A stretch of 64,000 nt of DNA from assembly GCA_023662725.1 (NCBI GenBank), contig JAMPIL010000001.1:188231-252230 (forward strand), given 5' to 3'. The first letter of the stretch is position 1. Each line of letters starts with the position of its first letter. Below, one piece after another: positions 17,367-26,406 of the stretch. The notes beneath the pieces are model-generated. The model did not search any database. It was given only the letters and a program-made list of their open reading frames with translations, and was not told where the DNA came from. This DNA is from Ruminococcus flavefaciens. Lineage in GTDB: Bacteria; Bacillota; Clostridia; Oscillospirales; Ruminococcaceae. A program made the position numbers and the translations under genes.

Positions 17367-18494
17367 TTAATCGTCGCTTTCGTTTTCATCGTATATATCG
17401 CCGTATTTTTCAGCCATTCTTCTTCTTGCCTCGCTGATCTTATCACGGTTATATTTATTCATTTCAGAGCGTGAGATCTTATCTCCGTTCGATTTTTTCT
17501 GATTTGAAGCGCCGTTCTGCTGCTGATTCAAAAGTTCCTGCTGCTCCATCATTCTCTGCATAAAAGTTTTCTTTTCGGGATGTTTTTCAGCGTAGATCCT
17601 TGCTTTTTCCTTTTCCTTTTCGTTGATGGCAGCCGTACGTTCGGGAGTGAAATACATATTAAGTCCAAGAGTGATAAAGAAAGAGAAAAGAGCCGACCAT
17701 ATCCAATAGAAACCGATACCTGCCGGAACGTTGAATGCGAACCATACTGAAAGAAGCGGCATGAAATACATCATAAAAGTCATACAGCCGCCGCCCTGCA
17801 TATTGGGATTAGTTTTCTTCTGATGCATCTGGCTGTAAACAGAAGAAACGAGCTGTGAAAGACCGGCAAGAATCGGAATAAGTACAAGAATTATCGCTTC
17901 GCTGTTCCATGTATCCGGATGTATCGTAGGCGTTTTGCCAAGATTAGCGCCGAAAACGGTAAAGTTTCCTATAAATTCCTGGACATTTGAAAGAAAATTA
18001 TCCGCAAGACCGCCGAATTTATCGGGAGCGTCGGAAACGGCCGTCATAATTTCAAGCTCGCTTCTCAGATCTTTGATCTTAAGACTTGAACCGGCGATTT
18101 CCAGCGCACTTTTTCTTATTTCCTTAGGAATTCTGAGAATGTGAGTAAGCGGCTTATAGATAACGTCGAGAACTCCGAAAAGCAGGAACATCTGAATAAA
18201 CGCCGGCAGGCAGCTTCCCATCGGATTAATACCTTCCTGAACGTAAAGTTTCTGCTGTTCTTCCTGAAGTCTCTGCGGATTATTGGCATAGCTTTTTTTG
18301 AGCTTTTCGAGCTTAGGGTTAAGAAGCTGCATTCTTGCGGCATTTTTCTGAGTTTTGTAGTTTACCGGAAAAAGCAGTATCTTTGTAACAACCGTAAAAA
18401 TTATTATCGAAATAGCGTAATTGCTGCAAACATAGCTTATAAGTTTCATAAGGTATCCGAAAGGAATACCGATAATATCATAAAGTGCGTTCAA
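17367..18494 (-). CDS. yidC: Membrane protein insertase YidC (SpoIIIJ/OxaA)
   Basis: Inserts proteins into the inner membrane, alone or with Sec. The Gram-positive YidC core is clear: TVVTKILLFPVNYKTQKNAARM, then a cytoplasmic hairpin, NPMGSCLPAFIQMFLLFGVL, and later transmembrane helices through about residue 290. A charged, Gln/Asn-rich tail of about 85 residues follows. The start codon is TTG (18492-18494) behind GAGGG; an ATG seven bases earlier is out of frame. The gene lies in the rpmH-rnpA-yidD-yidC-jag order typical of origins. Confidence 0.95.
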   Translation of the reverse strand: MNALYDIIGIPFGYLMKLISYVCSNYAISIIIFTVVTKILLFPVNYKTQKNAARMQLLNPKLEKLKKSYANNPQRLQEEQQKLYVQEGINPMGSCLPAFIQMFLLFGVLDVIYKPLTHILRIPKEIRKSALEIAGSSLKIKDLRSELEIMTAVSDAPDKFGGLADNFLSNVQEFIGNFTVFGANLGKTPTIHPDTWNSEAIILVLIPILAGLSQLVSSVYSQMHQKKTNPNMQGGGCMTFMMYFMPLLSVWFAFNVPAGIGFYWIWSALFSFFITLGLNMYFTPERTAAINEKEKEKARIYAEKHPEKKTFMQRMMEQQELLNQQQNGASNQKKSNGDKISRSEMNKYNRDKISEARRRMAEKYGDIYDENESDD

Positions 18495-18506
18495 ATTTCA
18501 TCCCTC

Positions 18507-18815
18507 TTAATCGTTGTCGTCTTTTTCTTCGTCATCGTGATCGTAATTATTATGCTCGCTGCGAACGGCGAAATAATCTATTTTTTTCGGCTTCAGCGTA
18601 AACTTATCCGGAACGGGATCGAATCCTCCCAAAGACCATGGATTGCATCGGAATATCCTGCACACGGAAAGCAGAAAACCACGGAAAAACCCGAATTTTC
18701 TGAACGCTTCAAGAGCGTATCCGCTGCAGGTCGGAGTATATTTACATTTAGCCGGAAAAAGCGGAGATATAAATTTCCGATAAAATTTTATAACTAAAAC
18801 AGCGAGATATTTCAT
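18507..18815 (-). CDS. yidD: Membrane protein insertion efficiency factor YidD
   Basis: A 102-residue protein with the YidD core IKFYRKFISP, CKYTPTCSGYALEA and RCNPWSLGGFDPVP. The tail is acidic (DHDDEEKDDND). It is a peripheral membrane protein that aids YidC-dependent insertion. Its ATG overlaps the rnpA stop codon, and it ends 12 bases before yidC. Confidence 0.95.
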   Translation of the reverse strand: MKYLAVLVIKFYRKFISPLFPAKCKYTPTCSGYALEAFRKFGFFRGFLLSVCRIFRCNPWSLGGFDPVPDKFTLKPKKIDYFAVRSEHNNYDHDDEEKDDND

Positions 18816-19180
18816 GTTCGTTTTTTCCCGTAAGAGAAGCTTCTGAACATTTTGTTTATTTCAGCAACGCCGTATTTTTCCATATATCCGCAGTATTCCT
18901 GTGATTTAACGCTGCATATGCAGCTTCTTGCGACAATAACGATATCCATGCCGACGGGAAGATTTATCTCGGCTTGTCTGTAAGCGAGACGGATAAGTCT
19001 TTTAGCCCTGTTTCTGCAAACAGCGTTGCCGACCTTTTTTCCTGCCGTAATACCGAATCTGTTATAAGGTCTGCCATTCGGACGAACATATATCACCGAA
19101 TATTTGGAAGCCGAATACTTTCCTTTTTTATAAAGCGTAAGGAAGTCTTTATTATCGTTTAAAATTTCCGTATAAAGCAT
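18812..19180 (-). CDS. rnpA: Ribonuclease P protein component
   Basis: The protein subunit of RNase P, which binds the M1-type RNA and the 5' leader of pre-tRNA. The family signature AGKKVGNAVCRNRAKRLIR is present. At 122 residues it is normal size. The start is uncertain: ATG 19180 matches the family length, ATG 19201 adds seven residues, and neither has a clear Shine-Dalgarno site. It lies downstream of the rpmH terminator, so it depends on read-through or a weak promoter I could not place. Confidence 0.93.
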   Translation of the reverse strand: MLYTEILNDNKDFLTLYKKGKYSASKYSVIYVRPNGRPYNRFGITAGKKVGNAVCRNRAKRLIRLAYRQAEINLPVGMDIVIVARSCICSVKSQEYCGYMEKYGVAEINKMFRSFSYGKKRT

Positions 19181-19250
19181 AATAATAATACCATAAAGCA
19201 TACATTTTCAAGCAGTTTCTGAAAAAATATTTTCCGAGACTGCCGCTAAC

Positions 19251-19282
19251 AAAAAAGACCACAAAATAAAGATTTTGTGGTC
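19251..19282 (-). terminator. Terminator between rpmH and rnpA
   Basis: GACCACAAAAT pairs with ATTTTGTGGTC (perfect 11-bp stem, 4-base loop) followed by six T on the minus strand, 8 bases after the rpmH stop. It would lower rnpA/yidC expression relative to rpmH. Confidence 0.93.
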
Positions 19283-19289
19283 AGCCTCG

Positions 19290-19424
19290 TCAGTGAGTTA
19301 ATCTTGCTCTGCCCTTAGATCTTCTACGAGCTAAAACCTTTCTGCCGTTCTTAGTAGACATTCTCTTCATGAAGCCATGCTCCTTCTTTCTGTGGAGCTT
19401 CTTAGGCTGATATGTTCTTTTCAT
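19290..19424 (-). CDS. rpmH: 50S ribosomal protein L34
   Basis: A 44-residue basic protein beginning [18 protein letters not shown] and ending in [12 protein letters not shown], unmistakably L34. AGGAGG precedes the ATG at 19424. It is the first minus-strand gene left of the origin, with its own strong promoter (19594-19622) and its own terminator. Confidence 0.98.
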   Translation of the reverse strand: MKRTYQPKKLHRKKEHGFMKRMSTKNGRKVLARRRSKGRARLTH

Positions 19425-19593
19425 ATTCAGATCCTCCTCTCTGCGCAAATGTATTATAAGAATGAAAGCTCAAAACAGCTCACACAAAGCGCAGCTCTGC
19501 GGATTCATTTTAAAAAGCTTGTCATTCTGATTATTGAACCTTCATCGGCATAACAGACTAATGCCATAATACCTGTGGTCATTACACTAAAAC

Positions 19594-19622
19594 ATTATAT
19601 ATTAAAAAAAAAGATATGTCAA
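19594..19622 (-). promoter_or_regulatory. Strong promoter of rpmH
   Basis: Consensus TTGACA and TATAAT with a 17-base spacer on the minus strand. The leader is about 165 bases. Confidence 0.8.
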
Positions 19623-19734
19623 GCAATTTTCGGAATTTTTTTTAAAAAAAATAAATTTTCAGATTTTTTACCAATATGGATTCAAATAGCGGCGATATAT
19701 TTTTCAGATTCGTCAGTTATTCGTAGTGGAAATG

Positions 19735-19985
19735 ACGTCAGCTTAAGGAACTTTGTTCCCTATACTCTTTTCAAAAGAGCGTTCATTCTATGGGCATTCT
19801 GTCCTAATTATTTTCAATACCTCTTTACGGGGTATTGAAAATAATTAATACCGGGTTTCCAAAGGGACTGTACGTCCCTTTGGCAGGGGTGTGGGGACGG
19901 TGACTCCCTACAGTGTAGGGAGATGTCACGAAGTGACAGAGGGTCGCGGCTCCTGTTAGGAGTCCCCGCTTAAGTTGTTGGCATT
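19735..19985. repeat. Multi-hairpin intergenic repeat, copy 3, beside oriC
   Basis: Full-length copy between rpmH and dnaA. The central stem at 19805-19821/19831-19847 has 17 perfect pairs. It includes CCAAAGGGACTGTACGTCCC and the accessory hairpins CCCTACAGTGTAGGG and TGTCACGAAGTGACA. An open frame across it on the minus strand is not a gene. Confidence 0.88.
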
Positions 19986-20019
19986 GATCCCAGCTTTCCC
20001 CAATGTGTGAAATCAAAAA

Positions 20020-20200
20020 TGTTGAAACTTTTGAAAACTACGTTTAAAACTTTCGCAGACGACGGTTTTCAACATAGATTTTTCTTTTTCGCTGCGTTAT
20101 TTAAGCAGGTTTTGAACATGGACAAGGTTTAATCCACAAAGTTTTCAACAATATGTCAATTTAGGTGTGGAAACCGAGCTTATTTTCTCACTCTTTATCA
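20020..20200. other. oriC: oriC, dnaA-upstream part (DnaA-box-like sites)
   Basis: Between the hairpin repeat and the dnaA promoter lie a near-consensus DnaA box TAATCCACA (20130-20138), TGTGGAAAC (20166-20174, reverse orientation) and repeated TTTTCAACA motifs. Gene direction switches here from minus to plus, as expected at a replication origin. Confidence 0.7.
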
Positions 20201-20210
20201 ATAAAATCGC

Positions 20211-20239
20211 TTGCAATTTAAAAATTCATGTGCTATAAT
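20211..20239 (+). promoter_or_regulatory. dnaA promoter
   Basis: TTGCAA, 17 bases and TATAAT, with TGC just before the -10. The leader to dnaA is about 110 bases. It contains TTTTCAACA and a 9-bp stem CTGATAAGG/CCTTATCAG (20294-20302/20318-20326). Confidence 0.78.
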
Positions 20240-20355
20240 AGTATTATATTATTATAGGATAGTGTTGTTTTCAACAAGTTTTTAAGCCTGAATCTGATAA
20301 GGGCGGATAAAACAAGTCCTTATCAGCGGCAAATATACATACATGGAGGTTAAAA

Positions 20356-21726
20356 ATGAATTCATTTGAGGATGTTTTTGATAATGTTAAAAAATACTGC
20401 CTTGAAAACGATAAAATACCGGAAATAGGAATCACAACGTGGATCGACCAGATGAAGCCCGAAAGTTTCAACGGAACAGACGCGGTTTTCGGTATTCAGA
20501 CCGATTTTCAGAAGAATATCGTAATGACCAAATACGGCGATATTCTTAAAGACGCTTTTTTAAACGTTCTTGGTTTTAACGTAAATATCGTTATCAACGT
20601 TGACAACGACGAACCGGAAAAGGTAAAGGTTCCGACCGACGACGAGCTTGAACAGAAACACGCCGAGCTTGAAAAATCGTACAAATTCGCAAATTACGAT
20701 TACACTTTCGATACATTTATAGAAGGAAGATCAAACGAATTTGCCCTTGCCTGCAGCAAATCCGTTGCGAAAAACTGCGGCGAAAGAGCTGTTCCGGATT
20801 ATAATCCGCTGTTTATATACGGTCCTTCCGGAATGGGAAAAACTCATCTTATCACGGCTATCGCCAACGAGGTAAGAAAAAAACAGCCGAGCTTCAACAT
20901 AACTTATGTTACAAGCGAAACTTTCGGAAACGACCTTGTAAATGCCCTGAATACAAGCCATATCTCGAATTTTCAGGATAAATACAGAAACGCAGATATC
21001 CTTCTTATAGACGATATCCAGTTTTTTGCCGGAAAAGAACGTATGCAGGAGGAATTTTTCCATACATTCTATAAGCTGCATCAGGAGGGCAGACAGATCG
21101 TTATCACATCCGATAAGCCGCCGAAAGAACTTCTTACCCTTGAAGAACGTCTCAGAACGAGATTTGAGGGCGGTCTTATTGCCGATATTTCCGCTCCGGA
21201 TTACGAAACACGCCTTGCTATCATCAACAGAAAATCCGAACTTTTAGAACTTAAAATGCCAAGCGAAGTTGCCGAATTTATGGCAAACCGCCTTAAATCA
21301 AACATCCGTCAGCTCGAAGGAGCAGTGGTTCGCCTGAAGGCTCTTAACCATTTTGCAGGAAGTCCGATAACTATCTCGATGGCTCAGAGCGTTATCAGAG
21401 ACGTTCTGACCGACGAACAGCCTATCCCGATAACAGTTGAAAAAATCATTTCGGAAGTTTCAACCGTTTACGGCGTTTCACCTGACGATATACGCTCAAA
21501 TAAGCGTTCTGCGCAGATATCCATTGCAAGAAAGGTCGCAATTTTCGTCGTAAGAGAGATAACTCAGATGCCTCTTGCTTCTATAGGAACAGAATTCGGC
21601 GGAAGAGATCATTCAACTATAGTTTATTCCGTAACCAGCGTTTCGGAAGCAATGGAAAAAGATTCAAATCTTAAAAGCCTCGTAGAAGATATCATAAAAA
21701 ATATAAGAGATAAGAGCAAGGTCTGA
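20356..21726 (+). CDS. dnaA: Chromosomal replication initiator DnaA
   Basis: AAA+ initiator that binds DnaA boxes and melts oriC. Domain I covers about residues 1-90, followed by a short linker. The AAA+ core has Walker A GPSGMGKTH at 156-164 and Walker B LLIDDIQFF near 216. Domain IV carries the box-binding signature GGRDHSTIVYS near 415. Length 456 is typical. GGAGG precedes the ATG. Flanking DnaA-box-like sites suggest autoregulation. Confidence 0.98.
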   Translation: MNSFEDVFDNVKKYCLENDKIPEIGITTWIDQMKPESFNGTDAVFGIQTDFQKNIVMTKYGDILKDAFLNVLGFNVNIVINVDNDEPEKVKVPTDDELEQKHAELEKSYKFANYDYTFDTFIEGRSNEFALACSKSVAKNCGERAVPDYNPLFIYGPSGMGKTHLITAIANEVRKKQPSFNITYVTSETFGNDLVNALNTSHISNFQDKYRNADILLIDDIQFFAGKERMQEEFFHTFYKLHQEGRQIVITSDKPPKELLTLEERLRTRFEGGLIADISAPDYETRLAIINRKSELLELKMPSEVAEFMANRLKSNIRQLEGAVVRLKALNHFAGSPITISMAQSVIRDVLTDEQPIPITVEKIISEVSTVYGVSPDDIRSNKRSAQISIARKVAIFVVREITQMPLASIGTEFGGRDHSTIVYSVTSVSEAMEKDSNLKSLVEDIIKNIRDKSKV

Positions 21727-21779
21727 CGGGCTTTTTCTTCAGATCCGAACTCAAAATACACGTTGGAACTGCTCTTTAA

Positions 21780-22330
21780 TAAATAGTGGAATTAAATGGA
21801 ACATGGTTTAAAACCGGTTGAAAAAATAATGTTTCCACAGACTTTTCAACAGTGTGTTTAAAAGTCTGTGGAATAACTTTCAAAAAGATTTTTACCGGAA
21901 ATACTGCGGAAAAAGCTCCGGAAATATTTCTTCGGAAAATATTCTCTTCAACACATTCAATTTTTCAACACTCAACAGATTTTTGAATGTTGAAACTGAA
22001 AAATAACCGTTTCCACAGATTTGTCCACTTTTCTTAAACTTCAACTCCACAAATCTCAACCAATTCAACACAAAATCGGACAAACCATGAATATTAAACA
22101 TTGCTCCCAAATTTCACAACATACCATTGTGGACGAGTTTACTGCGATTTACAGCCGAAAAATGCTTGTCCCAACATTTCAACCGCCCCAACTACTACAA
22201 CAATATATATATTCTTATCTTATCATAATTTTGTTTTATTTTTCTTATCTTATTTTTTATCTGAACTTTTCTTAACTTAAATTTAAGCTAAGCGAAAAAT
22301 TCAGCTCATATCACCGAAAAAACTGTCCTC
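21780..22330. other. oriC: oriC, dnaA-dnaN intergenic part with AT-rich unwinding region
   Basis: A 660-bp gap rich in degenerate DnaA boxes: GTTTCCACA at 21831-21839 and 22009-22017, TGTGGAATA at 21867-21875, and TTGTCCACT near 22021. Many TTCAACA motifs are also present. It is followed by a very AT-rich tract (about 22200-22290, repeated TTATCTTAT/TTTTCTTA) that fits a DNA unwinding element. This gap and the dnaA-upstream part together fit a bipartite Firmicute oriC. Confidence 0.75.
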
Positions 22331-22386
22331 AGCTCAAGGACAATACCCATATACAATATCATATACCTTATGGAGGTAACATATAA

Positions 22387-23490
22387 ATGAAATTCATCTG
22401 CAATAAAACTGAACTCAGTGAAGCTATCGGACACGTTTCAAGAGCAGTTTCGCCAAAATCAACTATAGCCGCTCTTGAGGGAATAAAAGTAAAGGTTGAA
22501 AACAACGAGGTGGAACTTACAGCTTATAATCTTGAAATGGGAATAAGAACTTCCATTAAAGCCGAAACGGAAGGTTCGGGAGAATTTGTTGTAAGCACAA
22601 GACTTTTCAGCGAATTTACAAGACGTATGTCCGGAAACGACATAACTTTCGATATCGACGAAAATCTCGTTATCAATATTTCATGCAGCGCTACCGAATG
22701 CAGCTTTCCCGCAATGAGCGCCGACGAATATCCCGAACTGCCGGTTGTCGACTCGGAAAGAAGTTTTACCGTTAAACAGACTACTCTCCGTTCGATGATA
22801 AATCAGACCAGCTACGCAACTTCGACAAACGAAAGCAAGCCGGTTCTTACAGGAGAACTCTTCGATATCGAGGACGGAAGCTTCAATATGGTCGCTATCG
22901 ACGGATTCCGTCTTGCTATCAGAAACGAAATAACCGAATGCGGCGAGAAGTATCATTTTGTAGTTCCGAAAAAAGCGCTGCTTGAAGTTTCTACTCTTAT
23001 AAAGGACGATGATGAAAAGATCTGCACTATCTGCACTAACGACCGCCATATCATTTTTCAGATAGACAACGTCATTGTCATTTCAAGACTTCTCGAAGGA
23101 GCTTTCCATAATTATAAGCTCAGCATTCCGAACGGATATAAAACCGAAGTAATAATCAGCAAAAGGGAGTTTGCAACCTGTCTTGAACGCTGTTCGCTTC
23201 TTATCGACGAGAAAAATAAGTCGCCTATCCGCTGCGAAGTAGGCAACGGAGTTATGAAAATAAGCTGCAAAACAGGAATAGGAAAAATAAACGATGCAAT
23301 ATCAGCTGATATTTCCGGGGAAACAGTTACTATCGGTTTCAATAATAAGCTCCTGCTTGAAGCTTTAAGAGCTGCCGAGGGCGATAAGATCCGCATTCGT
23401 TTCAGCGGAGCTATGAAGGTTATAGAAATTCTTCCCCTCGAGGGCGAAAGCTATATCTTCCTCGTTATGCCTATTCAGCTTAAAGGATGA
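22387..23490 (+). CDS. dnaN: DNA polymerase III beta sliding clamp
   Basis: A 367-residue processivity clamp that forms a dimeric ring on DNA and tethers Pol III. The three-domain clamp pattern is recognisable: MKFICNKTELSEAIGHVSRAVSP at the start, AIDGFRLAIR in the middle, and ILPLEGESYIFLVMPIQ at the C-terminus. It follows dnaA across oriC and has GGAGG before the ATG. Confidence 0.97.
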   Translation: MKFICNKTELSEAIGHVSRAVSPKSTIAALEGIKVKVENNEVELTAYNLEMGIRTSIKAETEGSGEFVVSTRLFSEFTRRMSGNDITFDIDENLVINISCSATECSFPAMSADEYPELPVVDSERSFTVKQTTLRSMINQTSYATSTNESKPVLTGELFDIEDGSFNMVAIDGFRLAIRNEITECGEKYHFVVPKKALLEVSTLIKDDDEKICTICTNDRHIIFQIDNVIVISRLLEGAFHNYKLSIPNGYKTEVIISKREFATCLERCSLLIDEKNKSPIRCEVGNGVMKISCKTGIGKINDAISADISGETVTIGFNNKLLLEALRAAEGDKIRIRFSGAMKVIEILPLEGESYIFLVMPIQLKG

Positions 23491-23497
23491 CTTTATT

Positions 23498-23690
23498 ATG
23501 GGGACGCTGTCCCCATGCCCCTGCCAAAGGGGAGTAAATCCCCTTTGGAAACCCGATATTATGTCAATCTTAATACCCCATAAAGGGGCATTAAGATTGA
23601 CTGTGGGATATCTATAGAATGAACTTACCTTTAACAGGGTATAAGAAACAGAATTCCCTATAATAATGGGATTCCAAAGCGAATACACAA
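23498..23690. repeat. Multi-hairpin intergenic repeat, copy 4, after dnaN
   Basis: It begins ATGGGGACGCTGTCCCCAT, then CCAAAGGGGAG/CCCCTTTGG. The central stem GTCAATCTTAATACCCC/GGGGCATTAAGATTGAC has one mismatch. The core and right half are nearly identical to copy 6 after gyrB. Confidence 0.88.
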
Positions 23691-23713
23691 AATAAAGCTA
23701 AAGGAGAAAAATT

Positions 23714-24181
23714 ATGATTTTTTACAGAAATTACCCATATGCACCGAAAGCAACAATATTTTCGGTTCTGATGAGCTGTCTTGCTCTTGTTTCCGCAGTA
23801 GGAGCAGTGGTAATGTTCGGAATGATGAACAATAATGTTATTCTGGTAATTCCGGCGCTTCTTCTTATTGCATTGGCTCTGTTTTTCTTTTTCTATCTTT
23901 CGCATACAGTCGCCGATAAAATGGCTGAAAAGGAAACAGAGAAGAATATCAAGAAATCGGCAAATTACGCTCTTATGTACTGCCAGCAGCATCCTGATAT
24001 GTATGAAACCCTTCTTGAAGAGAATCCGAAATTTGCCGAGGCAATGAAAAACAATGCGTCATACGCTCTTCAGTACTGCAAGGCTCACCCTGAAATGTAC
24101 GAAAAGCTTGCTGCTGAAAACTTTAAATTCGGAGCAAAATATATTCTGAACGACGAAGGAAAAGTAGTTAAAAACAAGTAG
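23714..24181 (+). CDS. Small two-helix membrane protein, duplicate A
   Basis: Not a family I can name. The 155 residues have two transmembrane helices (about 18-42 and 46-66). A soluble C-terminal half is built of two similar units of about 30 residues (YALMYCQQHPDMYETLLEEN and YALQYCKAHPEMYEKLAAEN). The next gene is a clear paralogue, identical over most of the C-terminal unit. Both are inserted between dnaN and yaaA, where most Firmicutes have nothing. AAAGGAG precedes the start. Membrane location is likely; function is unknown. Confidence 0.75.
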   Translation: MIFYRNYPYAPKATIFSVLMSCLALVSAVGAVVMFGMMNNNVILVIPALLLIALALFFFFYLSHTVADKMAEKETEKNIKKSANYALMYCQQHPDMYETLLEENPKFAEAMKNNASYALQYCKAHPEMYEKLAAENFKFGAKYILNDEGKVVKNK

Positions 24182-24191
24182 GGGATAAGAA

Positions 24192-24659
24192 ATGTTTAGT
24201 TATACTGCTTATCCTTACGCTCCGATATCTACGATATTTTCCGCTTTCACCAATTTGCTGGTAGTTTTTTTCGGAGTTAGTTCGGTATTAATGCTGTTGG
24301 AAGTGATTGCGGATATTGATCTTGAAGGAATTTTCACTGTTCTTTTTCTTATAGCGATTCTTATTTTCTCTTTTTGGCTTAGGAAAATTTGCGTTAAAGC
24401 GGCTGCAATCGAAACAATAAAAAATATAAAGTCCAAAGCCAGATATGCTTTGAAATACTGCGGCGAGCATCCGGATATGTACGAACGTTTGCTGGCTATA
24501 AATCCGGAATTTGCCGAAGAAATGAAAAATAATGTATCATACGCACTTCAGTACTGTAAGGCTCATCCTGAAATGTACGAAAAGCTTGCTGCTGAAAACT
24601 TCGAATTCAGAGCAAAATATATTCTGAACGACGAAGGAAAAGCAGTTAAAAAGAAATAA
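24192..24659 (+). CDS. Small two-helix membrane protein, duplicate B
   Basis: Tandem paralogue of the gene ending 10 bases upstream, with the same length (155) and layout. The membrane half has diverged strongly, while the C-terminal unit (SYALQYCKAHPEMYEKLAAE and the end YILNDEGKAVKKK) is almost unchanged. The pattern suggests selection on the soluble repeat, or recent gene conversion there. The ATG follows GGGGATAAG. Function is unknown. Confidence 0.75.
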   Translation: MFSYTAYPYAPISTIFSAFTNLLVVFFGVSSVLMLLEVIADIDLEGIFTVLFLIAILIFSFWLRKICVKAAAIETIKNIKSKARYALKYCGEHPDMYERLLAINPEFAEEMKNNVSYALQYCKAHPEMYEKLAAENFEFRAKYILNDEGKAVKKK

Positions 24660-24681
24660 TTAATTGAAAGGCTGTTTTAGT

Positions 24682-24894
24682 ATGGCTAAAAATTCGATAA
24701 AAATTACAACAGAATTTATAAAGCTCGACGCATTGCTTAAATTTGCGTCTCTTGTAGGTTCGGGCGGAGAAGCGAAGGCTCTTATTCAGGAGGGACAGGT
24801 TCTTGTGAACGGCGAAGTCTGCACTATGCGTGGAAAAAAGATCCGTCCGGGCGATACCGTTTCTCTTGACGGAGAAGAGGTAACTGTAGAGTGA
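24682..24894 (+). CDS. yaaA: S4-domain RNA-binding protein YaaA
   Basis: A 70-residue S4-like protein ([30 protein letters not shown] split across the S4 fold, then [11 protein letters not shown]). It occupies its standard place before recF. Homologues bind rRNA and help the large ribosomal subunit assemble. I start at ATG 24682 (AAAGG upstream) rather than the earlier TTG. Its stop overlaps the recF GTG. Confidence 0.92.
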   Translation: MAKNSIKITTEFIKLDALLKFASLVGSGGEAKALIQEGQVLVNGEVCTMRGKKIRPGDTVSLDGEEVTVE

Positions 24895-26015
24895 TCGTCA
24901 CTTATGCAGACATAGACGGATTCAAAAATCTTTCGGGAATCTCATTTGCTCCCGATGAAAAATACAACATAATAGTTGGCTCTAACGCGCAGGGAAAGAC
25001 AAATCTTCTTGAAGCAATGTGGATATTGTCCGGATGCCGCAGTTTTCGTGGCTCTAAGGAAAAAGACTATATCTGCATAGACAAGAGCAGAATGTCGGCT
25101 AAAATCAAGGTGAAGGACAGCGTCCGTGAGCAGAAAATAACTCTTGAAATGAACAAAGGCGGCAATAATCCGAAGCTTATCCACCTTAACGGAGTGAAGC
25201 AGAAGGGAACAAGATCGCTTTTCGACGTTTTTAAGTGCATCGCTTTTATTCCGGACGATACGGAAATTGTGAAAGGCGCTCCGGAAAAAAGACGAAGTTT
25301 TATTGATATGGCGGCTTCACAGCTCAATCCGATCTTTATAGTCCACATCAACAAACACAATGCCGTTATGAACCAGCGCAACGCTCTTTTGAAAGAGATA
25401 ATGCAGGGAAAATCATCCGCTTCCGAACTCGATATCTGGGACAGACAGGCGGCTCATGAGGGAACTCTTATCTCGTTTATGCGAAACGAATACGTTAAAA
25501 AAATAAACGAGATATGCGGCAGACTCTATCGTATAATCTCCGGAGGAAACGAAGAGCTGGAGCTTGAATACAAATCGAACATTTTCCGCTCGGAAGATTT
25601 TGAAAAAGAATGCGGAGAAGAGGCTTTTGATCAGTATTACCGTCGAATCCGTGAGACCGAAGAATACGATATCCGAACAGGTTCGACTCACGCAGGCGTT
25701 AACCGTGATGAGATACTCATAAAAATCAACGGTCTGAGCGCAAAGGATTTCGGTTCTCAGGGACAGATAAAGAGTGCGGCTCTTGTTATGAAGCTTGCGC
25801 AGGCGGAAATCTTTATGAAAAAATCAAGGGAAGCTCCGGTCGTTTTTCTCGACGACGTTATGGGCGAGTTGGACGAAAATCGTCAGCGTTTCGTATTCGA
25901 CATAATAAAGGATATGCAGGTTTTTCTCACAACGCCGAATGAAAGCGCCCTTCTTCCCGAAATAAAGGGAAAAATCCTTAGAATAAGCGGCGGAAAAATT
26001 ACGGAGGAGACTTGA
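24891..26015 (+). CDS. recF: DNA replication and repair protein RecF
   Basis: SMC-like ABC ATPase that loads RecA at gaps. Walker [14 protein letters not shown] is near residues 30-42, the signature region is [14 protein letters not shown], and Walker B is [14 protein letters not shown]. Length 374 is standard. The start is GTG, overlapping the yaaA stop by four bases (GTGA), so translation is coupled. Confidence 0.97.
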   Translation: MIVTYADIDGFKNLSGISFAPDEKYNIIVGSNAQGKTNLLEAMWILSGCRSFRGSKEKDYICIDKSRMSAKIKVKDSVREQKITLEMNKGGNNPKLIHLNGVKQKGTRSLFDVFKCIAFIPDDTEIVKGAPEKRRSFIDMAASQLNPIFIVHINKHNAVMNQRNALLKEIMQGKSSASELDIWDRQAAHEGTLISFMRNEYVKKINEICGRLYRIISGGNEELELEYKSNIFRSEDFEKECGEEAFDQYYRRIRETEEYDIRTGSTHAGVNRDEILIKINGLSAKDFGSQGQIKSAALVMKLAQAEIFMKKSREAPVVFLDDVMGELDENRQRFVFDIIKDMQVFLTTPNESALLPEIKGKILRISGGKITEET

Positions 26016-26017
26016 AA

Positions 26018-26278
26018 ATGTATCTTCACATAGGAAACAATTATTCCGTTGACGTAAGGGACATTGTTGCGATTTTCGACATAGAAAATACGACTGTGGG
26101 AAAATCGACAAAGATTCTGCTCGACCGTGCCGAAAAGGAGCATAAATGTGTCTATACAACCTACGAAATGCCGAAAAGCTTCATTATAACCATGAAAAAC
26201 GGCAGGGAAAGAGTCTATATCTCGCAGCTCGCCGCATCAACCCTGAGAAAAAGACTCGAAAGCGGCGGAGGATATTAA
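26018..26278 (+). CDS. remB: RemA/RemB-family regulator (YaaB, DUF370)
   Basis: An 86-residue protein of the extracellular-matrix regulator family (YLHIGNNYSVDVRDIVAIFD, then the TTYEMPKSFIIT segment). In Bacillus remB lies between recF and gyrB, and RemA-type proteins bind DNA to activate matrix genes. Start at ATG 26018 with GGAGG at 26003-26007, just after the recF stop. Confidence 0.88.
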   Translation: MYLHIGNNYSVDVRDIVAIFDIENTTVGKSTKILLDRAEKEHKCVYTTYEMPKSFIITMKNGRERVYISQLAASTLRKRLESGGGY

Positions 26279-26280
26279 TA

Positions 26281-26352
26281 ATGGGATTCTAAAGGGACTA
26301 TGTCCCTTTAGCAGAGGATGTCGGGGGACAGCGTCCCCTGACAAGAGGGCAA
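26281..26352. repeat. Multi-hairpin intergenic repeat, copy 5 (half element)
   Basis: Right half only: GGGATTCTAAAGGGACTATG, then TCCCTTTAGCAGAGG and GGGGGACAGCGTCCCCTG, in the remB-gyrB gap. No central stem. Confidence 0.82.
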
Positions 26353-26406
26353 CGCCCCGCAAAAAACAGCGTGGAAGAAAAATAGAAATAAACCGGAGGT
26401 AAATTC

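Noticed and set aside
19825..20016. Minus-strand open frame beside oriC
   Set aside because: Made of the multi-hairpin repeat; no start signal.
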